In this document: in pieces, positions 26,464 to 37,971 of the stretch | Layout of the letters: every line of letters begins with the position of its first letter | How positions within the stretch are numbered: position 1 is the stretch's first letter | NCBI RefSeq assembly: GCF_007677725.1 | Contig: NZ_VEDF01000003.1 | Coordinates: 434,001 to 498,000 of the forward strand | Reading direction: 5' to 3' | Length of the DNA stretch: 64,000 nucleotides | From: Pseudomonas sp. URMO17WK12:I11 | GTDB lineage: Bacteria > Pseudomonadota > Gammaproteobacteria > Pseudomonadales > Pseudomonadaceae | The notes under the pieces: model-generated | The model's input: the letters and a program-made list of their open reading frames with translations, nothing else | Databases searched by the model: none | What the model was told of the DNA's origin: nothing | Position numbers and translations under genes: made by a program

Positions 26464-27377
26464 AGCGATTGCAGGTCGAGGCCAGCACCGCGCTGTGCCA
26501 ATTGCAGGATGCCGGGCGATTCGGTGTGCGGCACCTGGGGATTACCCAAGGCGGCGCCCTGGATTGGGTCGCCATGCAGTGGGCCAACTGGCTGCTTGGC
26601 AATGCGTTGACGGCGCCGGTGATCGAAGTGGCACTGGGTGGTTTCGCGTTGCTGGCCGAGGATGATTGCGTACTGGCACTGGCCGGCGCCGATCTGCAGG
26701 CGCATGTCGACGACCAGCCCGTGGGACCTTGGCGCAGTTTCAGGGTGAGCGCCGGTCAGCGCCTGACCTTGAAGCAGCCCAGCCAAGGCGTGCGTGCCTA
26801 CCTGGCCGCCCCCGGGGGCTGGCTGGCCGAATCAGTGCTGGGCAGTTGTGCGACGGTGATGCGCGAAGCCTTGGGCGGTGTCGATGGTCAGGGTACAGCG
26901 TTAGGCAAGGGCCAGCGGCTTGGCTTCGTGGGTGGTACGCCTGCGCTGCGCGAAGTCCCGGCGGCCCTGCGCCCAAGCTGTGAGGCCAAGCCGGTGCTCG
27001 ACCTGGTGATGGGCGCACAGCTTGGTGATTTCAGCGGGCTCAGCGTGTTCGACGTGTTCAATCGTGACTGGACCTTGGACAGCCGAGCCGACCGCATGGG
27101 CATTCGCCTGTTGGGCCCTGAGCTGGTTTACCAAGGCACACCCATGATTTCCGAAGGCATTGCGCTGGGCGCGGTGCAGGTGCCTCCCGACGGGCAGCCC
27201 ATCGTGCTGCTCAACGATCGACAGACCATCGGCGGGTATCCGCGGCTGGGGGCATTGGCGCCGTTGGCGCTGGCACAGCTGGCGCAGTGCATGCCGGGTT
27301 CGAAGGTCCGCTTCAGGCCGGTGGTACAAGAGCAAGCCTGGCAACAGCACCAGGCCTACTTGGGGCGTTGGCGTTGA
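26460..27377 (+). CDS. pxpC: 5-oxoprolinase subunit PxpC
   Basis: A 305-residue biotin-carboxyltransferase-like (KipA) protein, the third subunit of 5-oxoprolinase. Family blocks include LQDAGRFGVRHLGITQGGALD near residue 16, YLAAPGGW, and the C-terminal DRQTIGGYPRLG. Although related to urea amidolyase, it lacks a biotin domain here. It overlaps pxpB by four bases and closes the operon. The next gene is convergent after about 50 bases. Confidence 0.93.
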   Translation: MKRLQVEASTALCQLQDAGRFGVRHLGITQGGALDWVAMQWANWLLGNALTAPVIEVALGGFALLAEDDCVLALAGADLQAHVDDQPVGPWRSFRVSAGQRLTLKQPSQGVRAYLAAPGGWLAESVLGSCATVMREALGGVDGQGTALGKGQRLGFVGGTPALREVPAALRPSCEAKPVLDLVMGAQLGDFSGLSVFDVFNRDWTLDSRADRMGIRLLGPELVYQGTPMISEGIALGAVQVPPDGQPIVLLNDRQTIGGYPRLGALAPLALAQLAQCMPGSKVRFRPVVQEQAWQQHQAYLGRWR

Positions 27378-27426
27378 AGGCGCCGAGCGCCTGACGGGCT
27401 ACTGAGCAGCGTTGCACCCGGCAGCG

Positions 27427-28605
27427 TCACTTGGACAGATAGCGCATCCCTTCTTCCAGGCCTTGCAGGGTCAGCGGATACATCCTGTCCTCGATCAGGT
27501 CACGCACCAGGTGGGTCGAGGCGGTGTACTCCCAGGCGTGCTTGGGATACGGGTTGATCCAGATGATTTTCTTGAATTTCTCCATGAAGCGCTGCATCCA
27601 CACATACCCGGCTTCTTCGTTCCAGTGCTCGACGCTACCGCCTGGCTGAGTGATCTCATAGGGCGCCATGGCCGCGTCGCCGACGAAGATCACTTTGTAG
27701 TCGTCCCCGTACTTGTGCAGCAGATCGAACGTGGAAAACCGCTCTGAGGTACGGCGCAGGTTGTTCTTCCACACTGACTCGTACACGAAGTTGTGGAAGT
27801 AGTAGTACTCCAGGTGCTTGAACTCGGTCTTGCAGGCCGAAAACAGTTCCTCGCAGACCTTGATATGCGCGTCCATGGAGCCGCCAATGTCGAACAGCAA
27901 CAGCAGTTTGACGGTATTGCGCCGCTCAGGGCGCATCTGGATGTTCAGCAGGCCGGCGTCACGCGCGGTGTGATCGATGGTGCCATCGATATCCAGTTCC
28001 TCGGCGGCGCCTTCGCGGGCGAACTTGCGCAGACGACGCAGCGCTAGCTTGATGTTGCGCGTGCCCAGCTCGACCTGGTCATCGAGGTTCTTGTATTCCC
28101 GCTGGTCCCAGACCTTGACCGCCTTGCCCTGACGCTTGCCAGCCTCGCCAACGCGAATACCCTCTGGGTTGAAACCGCCCGAGCCGAACGGGCTGGTGCC
28201 GCCGGTACCGATCCATTTATTACCGCCGGCGTGGCGCTCTTTCTGCTCTTCGAGGCGCTGCTTGAATGCCTCGATCAGCTTGTCCAGGCCACCCAGAGAC
28301 TGGATCTGCGCGCGTTCCTCATCGCTCAGCGAGCGCTCGAATTCCTTGCGCAGCCAGTCTTCCGGGATCATCGCCTCAATCTGCTGATCAAGGTTTTCCA
28401 GGCCCTTGAAGTAGGCGGCGAAGGCGCGGTCGAACTTGTCGAAATGGCGTTCGTCCTTGACCAGGATGGCCCGGGCCAGGTAATAGAACGCGTCCATGTC
28501 GGCGAACACCACGCCCTTTTGCAGGGCATGGTGCAGGTCGAGCAGCTCGCGCACCGACACCGGCACCTTGGCCGCGCGCATTTCGTTGAACAGGTTAAGC
28601 AGCAT
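27427..28605 (-). CDS. VWA-domain protein, CoxE-like partner of a MoxR ATPase
   Basis: A 392-residue protein with a helical N-terminal half and a C-terminal von Willebrand A domain starting near residue 232. The MIDAS-like segment is D239-I-G-G-S243, so Gly stands where DxSxS has Ser. The middle (125-165) is Gly-rich and probably flexible. The gene lies 13 bases downstream of a MoxR-type AAA+ ATPase, an arrangement in which ATPase and VWA protein act together as a chaperone that remodels or metallates a client. No client gene such as a dehydrogenase is adjacent. Confidence 0.87.
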   Translation of the reverse strand: MLLNLFNEMRAAKVPVSVRELLDLHHALQKGVVFADMDAFYYLARAILVKDERHFDKFDRAFAAYFKGLENLDQQIEAMIPEDWLRKEFERSLSDEERAQIQSLGGLDKLIEAFKQRLEEQKERHAGGNKWIGTGGTSPFGSGGFNPEGIRVGEAGKRQGKAVKVWDQREYKNLDDQVELGTRNIKLALRRLRKFAREGAAEELDIDGTIDHTARDAGLLNIQMRPERRNTVKLLLLFDIGGSMDAHIKVCEELFSACKTEFKHLEYYYFHNFVYESVWKNNLRRTSERFSTFDLLHKYGDDYKVIFVGDAAMAPYEITQPGGSVEHWNEEAGYVWMQRFMEKFKKIIWINPYPKHAWEYTASTHLVRDLIEDRMYPLTLQGLEEGMRYLSK

Positions 28606-28618
28606 CGCCCGCCTCCTG

Positions 28619-29464
<846 letters not shown>

Positions 29465-29636
29465 GACGCATTCCTCTGCAGGCCTGCCGGGGTCACAGGT
29501 CCCGGCCTGCAGGTGCAGGCAGCTCAAGGACCGACGCAAGCGACAGTTGATTGATGTGCACCGGACTATAACGCGCGGCTTCGGCGCTGAAAACGCAGAC
29601 CGGGTATTCAGTCCCTGAATGGCCCGTCACGTTCAT

Positions 29637-30710
29637 TCAGTCGGAATCAGGCGCCGGCTGCTCGTAGCGTGCGCTGAAGGCCTGCACGAAGCCATTGCGC
29701 AGGATCTGCAGAAACGCCTCGAAGCCGCTGATGTTCTGCTGATGGACGCTGCCACTGAGTTCGACGCGGGTTGCGAACTGGTTTTTCGGCTGGTTCTTGA
29801 GCACGGTTTCCGTAGCACCGACCACCGCTTCCCAGATCGAGCGGAACAAGCCCTTGTCTTTGTTTTCGACGTCCTGCTGCCAATCGAACACATCGACATC
29901 GCGCAGCAAAGGTTTGATGTAGCCATGCAATCGACCATTTTCGGCCTGGGCTTCGATCACCACGTCGCCGTGGCCTGCATTGAAGTCGAACTTGCCGTAG
30001 GCACTGGCGAAATCATTGAGTCTGCGCAACTCGATGCCGGTAGCGCGCAAGCGGAATTCAAAATCGTCGAAGTCACTGAAGGGGTCGAAGGTAGCACGAC
30101 TTTCGACCTTGGCATCCCCGGCAATCAGCGCGGTGCCGTCGAAACTGGCATCGCGCCGGCCTTGCTGATCGCGCACGTTGGTCAAGTTGCGGATGTCGGC
30201 GGTCAATTGCGTGGCCTTGAGGTTGACCGGCGGCTTGGAATTGAAGTTGCGAAAGGTCAGCGTGCCGTTGTCGATGTGCAACTCGTTGAGGGTGATGGGC
30301 AGCAGTTTGTCCAGCTGCTGGCGCCAGTCGGTGCCTTGGCCGGTCTGCGAAGCCTGTTTGCTGCCGCCATCGACAAAGTTGAGTTCGGGTCGATCGAACA
30401 CTACCTTGGCTACCACGGCGCGATCATGGATCAAGGCATACCAACTGACCGACAGGTCGATCAATGGCGCATCGAGCAGCGGCACTGGCACTTTGCCGGT
30501 AGTCTTGACGATTTTCAGGCCATGTATCTGATAGGCACCGCGCCACCAGGCGAGATCCACGTCGGTCACCTGGCCACGGTATTCGCCCATGTCGGCCAGT
30601 TTTTCATTGAGGTAATTGCGCACCAGATGCGGCAAGGCCAGGTGTAGCGCCACTATCAGCAGCACCAGGGTGGCCAGGGCAATCAGCGGCCGGCGATATC
30701 GCGCTTTCAT
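29637..30710 (-). CDS. DUF748-family envelope protein
   Basis: A 357-residue protein with one N-terminal membrane anchor (about residues 7-25, after a basic MKARYRR) and a large periplasmic part rich in beta strands. The HIDNGTLTFRNF and FRNFNSKPPV regions resemble DUF748 and AsmA-like repeats, a group now linked to bridge-like lipid transport proteins. The start at 30710 places the anchor at the N-terminus. It is divergent from cysK. A lipid-transport role is a family-level inference only. Confidence 0.8.
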   Translation of the reverse strand: MKARYRRPLIALATLVLLIVALHLALPHLVRNYLNEKLADMGEYRGQVTDVDLAWWRGAYQIHGLKIVKTTGKVPVPLLDAPLIDLSVSWYALIHDRAVVAKVVFDRPELNFVDGGSKQASQTGQGTDWRQQLDKLLPITLNELHIDNGTLTFRNFNSKPPVNLKATQLTADIRNLTNVRDQQGRRDASFDGTALIAGDAKVESRATFDPFSDFDDFEFRLRATGIELRRLNDFASAYGKFDFNAGHGDVVIEAQAENGRLHGYIKPLLRDVDVFDWQQDVENKDKGLFRSIWEAVVGATETVLKNQPKNQFATRVELSGSVHQQNISGFEAFLQILRNGFVQAFSARYEQPAPDSD

Positions 30711-30841
30711 CGCAAGGCTCTCCAGGGTCGATTGTGGGTTGACCACGGGCCGCGGCCTGCGGTTCGAATGCTTTACTGGCCAGCGAGGCGGGCTTACCCT
30801 TGGGGTCTTTCCTGTTGTTTTCCATGTTCAAGGACCCTGCC

Positions 30842-31816
<975 letters not shown>

Positions 31817-31821
31817 GGCGA

Positions 31822-31917
31822 CAAGCTGCCTGGCGGCAAGCCTCAAGCTTCAAGTAAGAGCAACGGCGTGGCCCATGCGGACGCGCTTTTGCTTGCCGCT
31901 AGGCAGCCCGCAGCTTG
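31822..31917. repeat. REP-like inverted repeat after cysK
   Basis: CAAGCTGCCTGGCGGCAAGC (31822-31841) is inverted at 31891-31917 with a seven-base insertion in the right arm. It fills the gap between cysK and lpxO. A related CGCAAGCTGCA palindrome lies at 44884-44942, so this belongs to a dispersed extragenic family. Confidence 0.65.
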
Positions 31918-31987
31918 CGGCTTATGATGGCGGGATGATTTTTTCGGGGCGGGCAGCGCTGGACTGTGCCCCACCTAGGAGTGTTGC

Positions 31988-32923
31988 ATGACCTTTTCCT
32001 TTCTCGCCAAGGCGGGTGTCCTGCTGGTGTTTTTCCTCAGCGTGCTCTACGTGCACCTGCGCGGTAAGGCGCGGTTGCCGGTGTTGCGCCAGTTCGTCAA
32101 TCATTCGGCGCTGTTCGCACCTTATAACAGCCTGATGTACCTGTTCTCCGCGGTGCCGTCCAAGCCTTACCTGGACCGCCAGCGCTTTCCGGAACTCGAC
32201 GTGCTCAAGGACAACTGGCAGGTGATTCGTGAAGAGGCGATGCGCCTATTCGACGAGGGGTATATCCGCGCCGCCGAAAAGGACAACGACGCAGGCTTCG
32301 GTTCATTCTTCAAGAAAGGTTGGAAACGCTTTTACCTGAAGTGGTACGACAAGCCGCTGCCGTCGGCCGAGGCACTGTGCCCCAGGACCGTCGAGCTGGT
32401 CAGCCGCATTCCCAACGTCAAGGGCGCGATGTTTGCGTTGCTGCCTGGCGGTAGCCACCTGAATCCGCACCGCGACCCGTTCGCCGGCTCGCTGCGCTAT
32501 CACCTGGGCCTGTCGACGCCCAACTCCGACGCCTGCCGCATCTATGTCGATGGGCAGGAGTATGCCTGGCGCGACGGTGAGGACGTGATGTTCGACGAGA
32601 CCTATGTGCATTGGGTCAAGAACGAAACCGACGTGACCCGGGTGATTCTGTTCTGCGATATCGAACGGCCGTTGAGCAGCCGCTTGATGACCCGCCTGAA
32701 CCGCAGTGTCAGCGCCTTCCTCGGCCGCGCCACGGCGCCGCAGAACACCGACGACGAACGCGTGGGCGGAATCAACCAGGCGTACGCCTGGAGCAAGCGC
32801 TTCAGCAACAAGATCAGCACTCACGTCAAACAGTTCAAGCGTGCCAATCCCAAGGCCTACCGTGTTCTGCGGCCGGTCCTGGCGGTCGTGGTGGCCTATC
32901 TGCTGGTGCGCTGGCTGTTCTGA
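31988..32923 (+). CDS. lpxO: lipid A 2-hydroxylase LpxO (Asp/Asn beta-hydroxylase family)
   Basis: A 311-residue Fe(II)/2-oxoglutarate dioxygenase that hydroxylates the secondary acyl chain of lipid A at the inner-membrane cytoplasmic face. An N-terminal hydrophobic anchor (residues 6-22) is followed by the FFKKGWKRFYLKWYDKPLPSA region, the iron-binding HLNPHRDPF block and the second histidine in ETYVHWVKNETD. A C-terminal hydrophobic segment (about 288-310) may be a second anchor. Together with the eptA-like gene it points to active lipid A remodelling. Confidence 0.92.
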   Translation: MTFSFLAKAGVLLVFFLSVLYVHLRGKARLPVLRQFVNHSALFAPYNSLMYLFSAVPSKPYLDRQRFPELDVLKDNWQVIREEAMRLFDEGYIRAAEKDNDAGFGSFFKKGWKRFYLKWYDKPLPSAEALCPRTVELVSRIPNVKGAMFALLPGGSHLNPHRDPFAGSLRYHLGLSTPNSDACRIYVDGQEYAWRDGEDVMFDETYVHWVKNETDVTRVILFCDIERPLSSRLMTRLNRSVSAFLGRATAPQNTDDERVGGINQAYAWSKRFSNKISTHVKQFKRANPKAYRVLRPVLAVVVAYLLVRWLF

Positions 32924-32941
32924 TTTTTCTGCGCAAAGCGC

Positions 32942-33403
32942 CTAGCGCAGCTCCGCGGGGATTGGGTGGCGCAGTACACCCTCCTCGAACTCCAATGTTC
33001 CCGCCTCGCGTTGGGTCAGCAGGTAGTAGATCAAGGTGTCGGCCGACCGCTCGGCTGGCACTGCGACGGCCAGCAACCTGATGGCTTTCTCCACCTCGCA
33101 GATGCAACCGAATTCGACCAGCGCAGCCTGGACCTGCTCGACCGTCTCTGGCGGCTTGACCAGCACGCGAAACACCGATGCCCCCGCGCTGGCTTGCAGC
33201 GTGGCGAACCAAGCCTGCTCGCCCTCGTGGCTAACGCTCACCCGATCGCCTGGGGCAATGCCGTAGACGTGAAAGGGGATACTGTCGACGCGATATTCAT
33301 CACCCTGTACCGAGTGCGCCCAGAGCCCTTCGACCGAAGCGGGCGGATAGCCGCTGGCATCCTGGGCCAGACGGAACAGGATCTTTTTGAACGAGCCGCT
33401 CAC
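32942..33403 (-). CDS. DUF4265-family protein
   Basis: A 153-residue soluble protein matching DUF4265 in length and in the KILFRLAQDASGYPPASVEGLWA and FHVYGIAPGDRVSV regions. I chose the GTG at 33403 because it avoids overlapping the end of the EamA gene at 33415; a longer frame to 33445 would overlap it by about 30 bases. No ribosome site is strong. The function of the family is unknown. It lies just downstream of the EamA transporter on the same strand. Confidence 0.75.
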   Translation of the reverse strand: MSGSFKKILFRLAQDASGYPPASVEGLWAHSVQGDEYRVDSIPFHVYGIAPGDRVSVSHEGEQAWFATLQASAGASVFRVLVKPPETVEQVQAALVEFGCICEVEKAIRLLAVAVPAERSADTLIYYLLTQREAGTLEFEEGVLRHPIPAELR

Positions 33404-33414
33404 CCCCTGGCGCC

Positions 33415-34290
33415 TCACCGCCGCGCTGGCCGCAGCACCAGCCACAGCGCCAGGCCGATCAACACCCCGCCATACAAGTGCGCCAGCGATAGCGGTTCAT
33501 CCAGCAGCCAGGCGCCCCACAGCACGCCGAACACCGGGATCATGAAGGTCACGGTGCTGGCCTTGATCGGGCCAATCTCGGCCAGCAAACGGAAATAGAG
33601 GATGTAGGCGAAGGCTGTGCACAGCAGGCCCAGGCCCAGTAACGACAGCCACACCTGCCAACCACCCCAGCTGACCGGGGGCTGGGTCAGCGCGCTCCAG
33701 GCAAACAGCGGGCTGGTCATCAGGGTCGCGCCGAGCATGCTGCCCAACGCCGACAGGCGACTGTCCAGGCCGCTGATCCAGCGCCTTGCCAGGTAGCCGG
33801 CAAAGCCGTAGCAGGTGGTCGCCGCCAGGCACGCCAGCGCGCCCTGCACCAGCGCCCGGTCCAGCGCCACGGGGCCTGCGCCGCTCAAGATGCCGACACC
33901 GAACAGTCCGAGGAATATACCGGCCAGCTTGGGCAGGGTCATCGGCTCGCGGAAGAACAGCGCGCCGATCAGCACGCCCATCAGCGGGGTCGTGGCATTG
34001 AAGATCGCCGAATAGCCAGCGGGCAACAACTGCGCGGCCACCGAATAGAAGGTCGCCGGAATTCCCGAGTTGATCATCCCAAGCACCAGGCAGGCGCCGA
34101 GCTTGCCTTGAAAGTCCCAGCGCACACCGCTGGCAGCCAGGATGGCAATCAACCCCAGGCAGGCGATCGAGACCCGAAAGAACGCGGTCGGCACGGTGCC
34201 CAACTCTGGCGCGATGATGCGCATGAACAGAAAGCTCGCACCCCAGACAGCAGCAAGGGTCAGCAGGCGGGCAAAAGCGATGGGGCTCAC
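33415..34290 (-). CDS. EamA-family drug/metabolite transporter
   Basis: A 291-residue inner-membrane permease with about ten membrane segments arranged as two EamA repeats; each repeat carries a typical PxxxxxxGxxFxxEP-like end (GVLIGALFFREPM and GVLWGAWLLDEPL). The start is GTG at 34290, supported by GGAGA upstream. The frame stays open to about 35106, but that part runs through aceK on the other strand and is not a fusion. Substrate is unknown. It is divergent from aceK. Confidence 0.88.
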   Translation of the reverse strand: MSPIAFARLLTLAAVWGASFLFMRIIAPELGTVPTAFFRVSIACLGLIAILAASGVRWDFQGKLGACLVLGMINSGIPATFYSVAAQLLPAGYSAIFNATTPLMGVLIGALFFREPMTLPKLAGIFLGLFGVGILSGAGPVALDRALVQGALACLAATTCYGFAGYLARRWISGLDSRLSALGSMLGATLMTSPLFAWSALTQPPVSWGGWQVWLSLLGLGLLCTAFAYILYFRLLAEIGPIKASTVTFMIPVFGVLWGAWLLDEPLSLAHLYGGVLIGLALWLVLRPARR

Positions 34291-34401
34291 AACGGTCTCC
34301 GGGAACAGGGCAGGGCGCGAGTGTACGTGAGTGGTCTGGGCGATTCTTGTGCTTTCTTGCGCTGCTAAGCTCAAGGGCTCAATCCGCTGGAGGTGATTTG
34401 C

Positions 34402-36117
34402 ATGTCCAAGCCTTGGCCCGCAACCGACATAGCCCGGCTGATCCTCGACGGATTCGACCGCTATCGCGAGCTGTTTCGCCAGATCACCCAAGGCGCACGC
34501 GAGCGTTTCGAGCAGGCGCGCTGGCACGACAGCCAGCACGCTGCCGCCGCGCGCATCCATCTCTACGAAGCCCAGGTTGGCGAGGTCAACAGCAGACTGC
34601 GCCAGGCATTCGCCCGTGAACGCCTGCTCGATGTCGAGCAATGGCCCCAGGTCAAGGCTGCCTATATCGAACTGATCGACCTGCGTCTGGACGATGAACT
34701 GGCCGAGACCTGGTACAACTCGCTGTTTTGCAGCCTGTTCAGCCACGATCTGATCAGCGACCGCTGCATGTTCATCCACTCCACCCGGCCCGCCGCCACC
34801 GCGCGCGAACGGGCTGCCCAGACCCGTAGCTACACGCTGCAGACCGACCTCCAGGCGCTGCTGCGCGCGATCCTTGCCGACTACCCCTTCGCCACGCCCT
34901 ATGGCGATCTGCAAGGCGACCTGGCGCGGCTCGAAGCGCAGTTGCGCGAATGCCTGCCCGACTGGGTGTGCAAGGATCCGGCCTTGACCGTGGAGCTGTT
35001 CGTGCCGGTGCTGTACCGCAACAAAGGCGCTTACCTGGTCGGCCGTCTGTACACCGTGGATGAACAGTGGCCACTGGTGCTCGCCCTGCTGCATCGGGAC
35101 GGCCACGGCATCGAAGCGGACGCGGCAATCACCGACGAGGCGCAGGTGTCGATCATCTTTTCCTTCACCCGCTCATACTTCATGGCGGACGTCCCGGTGC
35201 CCGCGCAATTCGTGCACTTTCTCAAGGCCATCCTGCCGAGTAAGCACATCGCCGAGCTGTACACCTCGATCGGCTTCTACAAGCAGGGTAAATCGGAGTT
35301 CTACCGCGCCTTGATCAATCATCTGGCCCGCAGCGACGACCGCTTCGTCATGGCTGCGGGGGTGCGCGGCATGGTCATGAGCGTGTTTACCCTGCCCGGC
35401 TTCACCACGGTGTTCAAGATCATCAAGGACCGTTTCTCGCCGGTGAAAACGGTTGACCGGGCCACGGTGATCGACAAATACCGGCTGGTGAAAAGCGTCG
35501 ATCGGGTCGGGCGCATGGCCGATACCCAGGAATTCGCCGACTTTCGTTTTCCGCGCGACAGATTCGACCCGCAGTGCCTGGCCGAACTGCTCGACGTGGC
35601 GCCCTCGACCGTAGAGGTACAGGGTGACACGGTGCTGATCCGCCACTGCTGGACCGAACGACGCATGACGCCGCTGAACCTGTACCTGGAGCAGGCCAGC
35701 GACGCGCAGGTGCTCGAAGCACTGGACGACTATGGGCTGGCCATCAAGCAATTGGCCGCGGCCAATATCTTTCCCGGAGACATGCTGCTGAAAAACTTCG
35801 GCGTGACCCGTCATGGCCGGGTGGTGTTCTATGACTACGACGAAATCTGTTGGCTCACCGAGGTGAACTTCCGAATCATTCCGCCGCCGCGTTACCCTGA
35901 AGACGAAATGTCCGGCGAGCCCTGGTATTCGATTGGGCCGCACGATGTCTTCCCCGAGGAGTTTCCGCCCTTCCTGTTCGCCGATAGCGGGCAGCGGCAG
36001 TTATTCAGCCGCTTGCATGGCGAGCTGTTCGATGCCAGGTATTGGCAGGGCCTGCAAACCGCAATCGGCGAGGGCAAGGTTATCGATGTCTTCCCCTACC
36101 GGCGCAAGGCGCGCTGA
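34402..36117 (+). CDS. aceK: isocitrate dehydrogenase kinase/phosphatase
   Basis: A 571-residue bifunctional enzyme that phosphorylates isocitrate dehydrogenase, cutting flux through the TCA cycle so that isocitrate enters the glyoxylate shunt during growth on acetate or fatty acids. AceK blocks seen include the ATP-site region [26 protein letters not shown], the FPRDRFDP segment, and [16 protein letters not shown] with the metal-binding Asp residues. The ATG at 34402 has GGAGGTGA upstream. It stands apart from aceA and aceB, as usual in Pseudomonas. Confidence 0.95.
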   Translation: MSKPWPATDIARLILDGFDRYRELFRQITQGARERFEQARWHDSQHAAAARIHLYEAQVGEVNSRLRQAFARERLLDVEQWPQVKAAYIELIDLRLDDELAETWYNSLFCSLFSHDLISDRCMFIHSTRPAATARERAAQTRSYTLQTDLQALLRAILADYPFATPYGDLQGDLARLEAQLRECLPDWVCKDPALTVELFVPVLYRNKGAYLVGRLYTVDEQWPLVLALLHRDGHGIEADAAITDEAQVSIIFSFTRSYFMADVPVPAQFVHFLKAILPSKHIAELYTSIGFYKQGKSEFYRALINHLARSDDRFVMAAGVRGMVMSVFTLPGFTTVFKIIKDRFSPVKTVDRATVIDKYRLVKSVDRVGRMADTQEFADFRFPRDRFDPQCLAELLDVAPSTVEVQGDTVLIRHCWTERRMTPLNLYLEQASDAQVLEALDDYGLAIKQLAAANIFPGDMLLKNFGVTRHGRVVFYDYDEICWLTEVNFRIIPPPRYPEDEMSGEPWYSIGPHDVFPEEFPPFLFADSGQRQLFSRLHGELFDARYWQGLQTAIGEGKVIDVFPYRRKAR

Positions 36118-36142
36118 GGGCCAGGCTCAGCGCCTACGCGTA

Positions 36143-37003
36143 TCAGCCATTGAGGCACTTGAGCTGGCTGAACTGGCTGCGCACCTTGGCCAGGCGCTGG
36201 AGCAGATAGTCACGCTGTGCCGGGGTGCTCGATTGCACCAGGTCGATCAGCAAGCTGCGGGCCTGCTGCTCGGTGTTGTGAAAGGCCGCGCGGTAGGCAG
36301 GGGTCCACAGGCTTTCCTTGTGCTGCAACAAGGTCGCCATGCGGCCGTCGAAGCTTGGGTCGTTGCGCTGCGCCATTGCCAACAGCAACTGTTGCTGCCA
36401 GTGTTGGCGATTGGCGATCCATTCGCGGTTCTGCTCACCCAGCGCTTGCGACCACGCCTGCACCCGTTGGCGTTGCGCCGGGCTAAGCTCGCCGAACCAG
36501 CTGCTCAGACGTTTTTCCATGCGTTCGGCGCGCCGCTCGATCTGCTTGGGCAGCGGGGTATCGACGTATTTCTTCTGCCGCTCAGCGATGTCTTCGGCAA
36601 AGGCTTCGCGCATTTCCGATACTTGCGGATCACTCATGCCGCGCAGCAGCTCGATGGCCGAGGGCGTGATCGCTGCGGCGACCCGGCCGATCGCCTCACG
36701 CGCTTCGACGGTGCGCTGCCGCAGGGCCTGGTCGGTCACCTGGTCCTGGGCGACCATGTCGCGGATGCGGTCGAGCCACTCGAGATAACCCGGCAGTTGG
36801 GTTTTGCAGTGCCATGCCAGGTGCTGTTTGAGCCGTTCGTCGAGCAGCGTCTTCTGCTCGCGGTTCATGGCCAGGTAGTCGTCGAGCGACCACGGCACCA
36901 GTCGGTCAAGGTTGCGATAGGCCAGGTCCATGCGGCTGCAGGCGTTCAGTGCCAGGGCGCAGGCGATGAGGACGAGCAGCGTTTTGGACAGGCGTGCGAG
37001 CAT
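36143..37003 (-). CDS. DUF6279-family lipoprotein
   Basis: A 286-residue predicted lipoprotein. The signal peptide ends in the lipobox LNAC, with acylated C22. The mature part is highly helical and charged and contains the DUF6279 pattern of DLAYRNLDRLVPWSLDDYLAM near the start. The residue after the cysteine is Ser, consistent with outer-membrane sorting. The function of the family is unknown. It is divergent from the S1-type protein gene and convergent with aceK. Confidence 0.87.
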   Translation of the reverse strand: MLARLSKTLLVLIACALALNACSRMDLAYRNLDRLVPWSLDDYLAMNREQKTLLDERLKQHLAWHCKTQLPGYLEWLDRIRDMVAQDQVTDQALRQRTVEAREAIGRVAAAITPSAIELLRGMSDPQVSEMREAFAEDIAERQKKYVDTPLPKQIERRAERMEKRLSSWFGELSPAQRQRVQAWSQALGEQNREWIANRQHWQQQLLLAMAQRNDPSFDGRMATLLQHKESLWTPAYRAAFHNTEQQARSLLIDLVQSSTPAQRDYLLQRLAKVRSQFSQLKCLNG

Positions 37004-37134
37004 GTGCGGGTCCTTGCAATGGCTGGCCAGTCGGTAGACGCGAGAGGGCGCCCAGCGGTTCCACCCAATCAGCGACCGGGCAGTGCGGTGGCTTCAGGTG
37101 TAGAATAGTCGCCTTGTCACGAGGAACATCGGAA

Positions 37135-37971
37135 ATGGCTCTGCTTGGGCGTTACAACAGTTTGCAAATCGTTAAACACGTGGAATTCGGCCTGTACCTG
37201 GACGGCGGCGCCGATGGCGAGATTCTGCTGCCGGGGCGCTACATCCCAAAGGACGCAGAAACCGAAATCGACGATTGGGTGAACGTGTTCATCTACCTGG
37301 ACAGCGAAGACCAGCTGATCGCCACCACCGAAAAGCCCAAGCTGCAGGTCGGTGAGTTCGCCAGTCTCAAGGTCAAGGATATCAATGGCGCCGGTATCTT
37401 CCTCGACTGGGGCCTGTCCAAGGACTTGCTGATGCCTTATTCCGAAGAAGCGCGGCCGCTGAAGATTGGCGATTACTGCGTGGTGCACGCTTACCTGGAC
37501 AAACGCACCCGGCGCATCACCGCCACTTCGCGCCTGGACCGCTACCTCGACCTAAGCCCGGCCAACTACCAGGTCGGCCAGCCGGTGCAATTGCTGGTGG
37601 CCGGCGAGACACCCATGGGCTTCAAGGCCATCATCAACAACCGCCACTGGGGCTTGATCCACAAGAACGAGGTGTTCAAGTTCCTGCGTTCAGGCATGCA
37701 CGTCGATGGCTTCATCAAGGAGCTGCGGCACGACGGCAAGATCTCCCTGAGCCTGCAGCCGATCGGCAAGGCCCTGGGTGACGAGCTTCAGGAGCGCATC
37801 ATGACGCGCCTGGAGGCCGATGGTGGCGTGCTGGCAGTGAGCGACAAAAGCGCGCCAGAGGTGATCAGCCAGCTGTTCAACGTCAGCAAGGGCAACTTCA
37901 AGAAAGCCATTGGTGGCTTGTTCAAGCAGGGCCGCATCGTCATCCATGACGATCGCATCGAGAAAGCCTGA
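37135..37971 (+). CDS. CvfB-type S1-like RNA-binding protein
   Basis: A 278-residue protein with an N-terminal S1-like domain (about 5-60), two further S1-type barrels (70-135 and 150-215, SLKVKDINGAGIFLDWGLSKDLLM being typical) and a C-terminal winged helix ending in KKAIGGLFKQGRIVIHDD. This is the CvfB/YitL layout. Staphylococcal CvfB binds RNA and affects virulence gene expression; the role in Pseudomonas is not known. The ATG at 37135 begins the conserved LLGRYNSLQIVK sequence. Confidence 0.9.
   Translation: MALLGRYNSLQIVKHVEFGLYLDGGADGEILLPGRYIPKDAETEIDDWVNVFIYLDSEDQLIATTEKPKLQVGEFASLKVKDINGAGIFLDWGLSKDLLMPYSEEARPLKIGDYCVVHAYLDKRTRRITATSRLDRYLDLSPANYQVGQPVQLLVAGETPMGFKAIINNRHWGLIHKNEVFKFLRSGMHVDGFIKELRHDGKISLSLQPIGKALGDELQERIMTRLEADGGVLAVSDKSAPEVISQLFNVSKGNFKKAIGGLFKQGRIVIHDDRIEKA

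Noticed and set aside
33415..35106. A 563-residue fusion of an unknown domain to the EamA transporter
   Set aside because: The extra N-terminal part is antisense to aceK; a GTG with GGAGA upstream at 34290 gives a normal 291-residue transporter.
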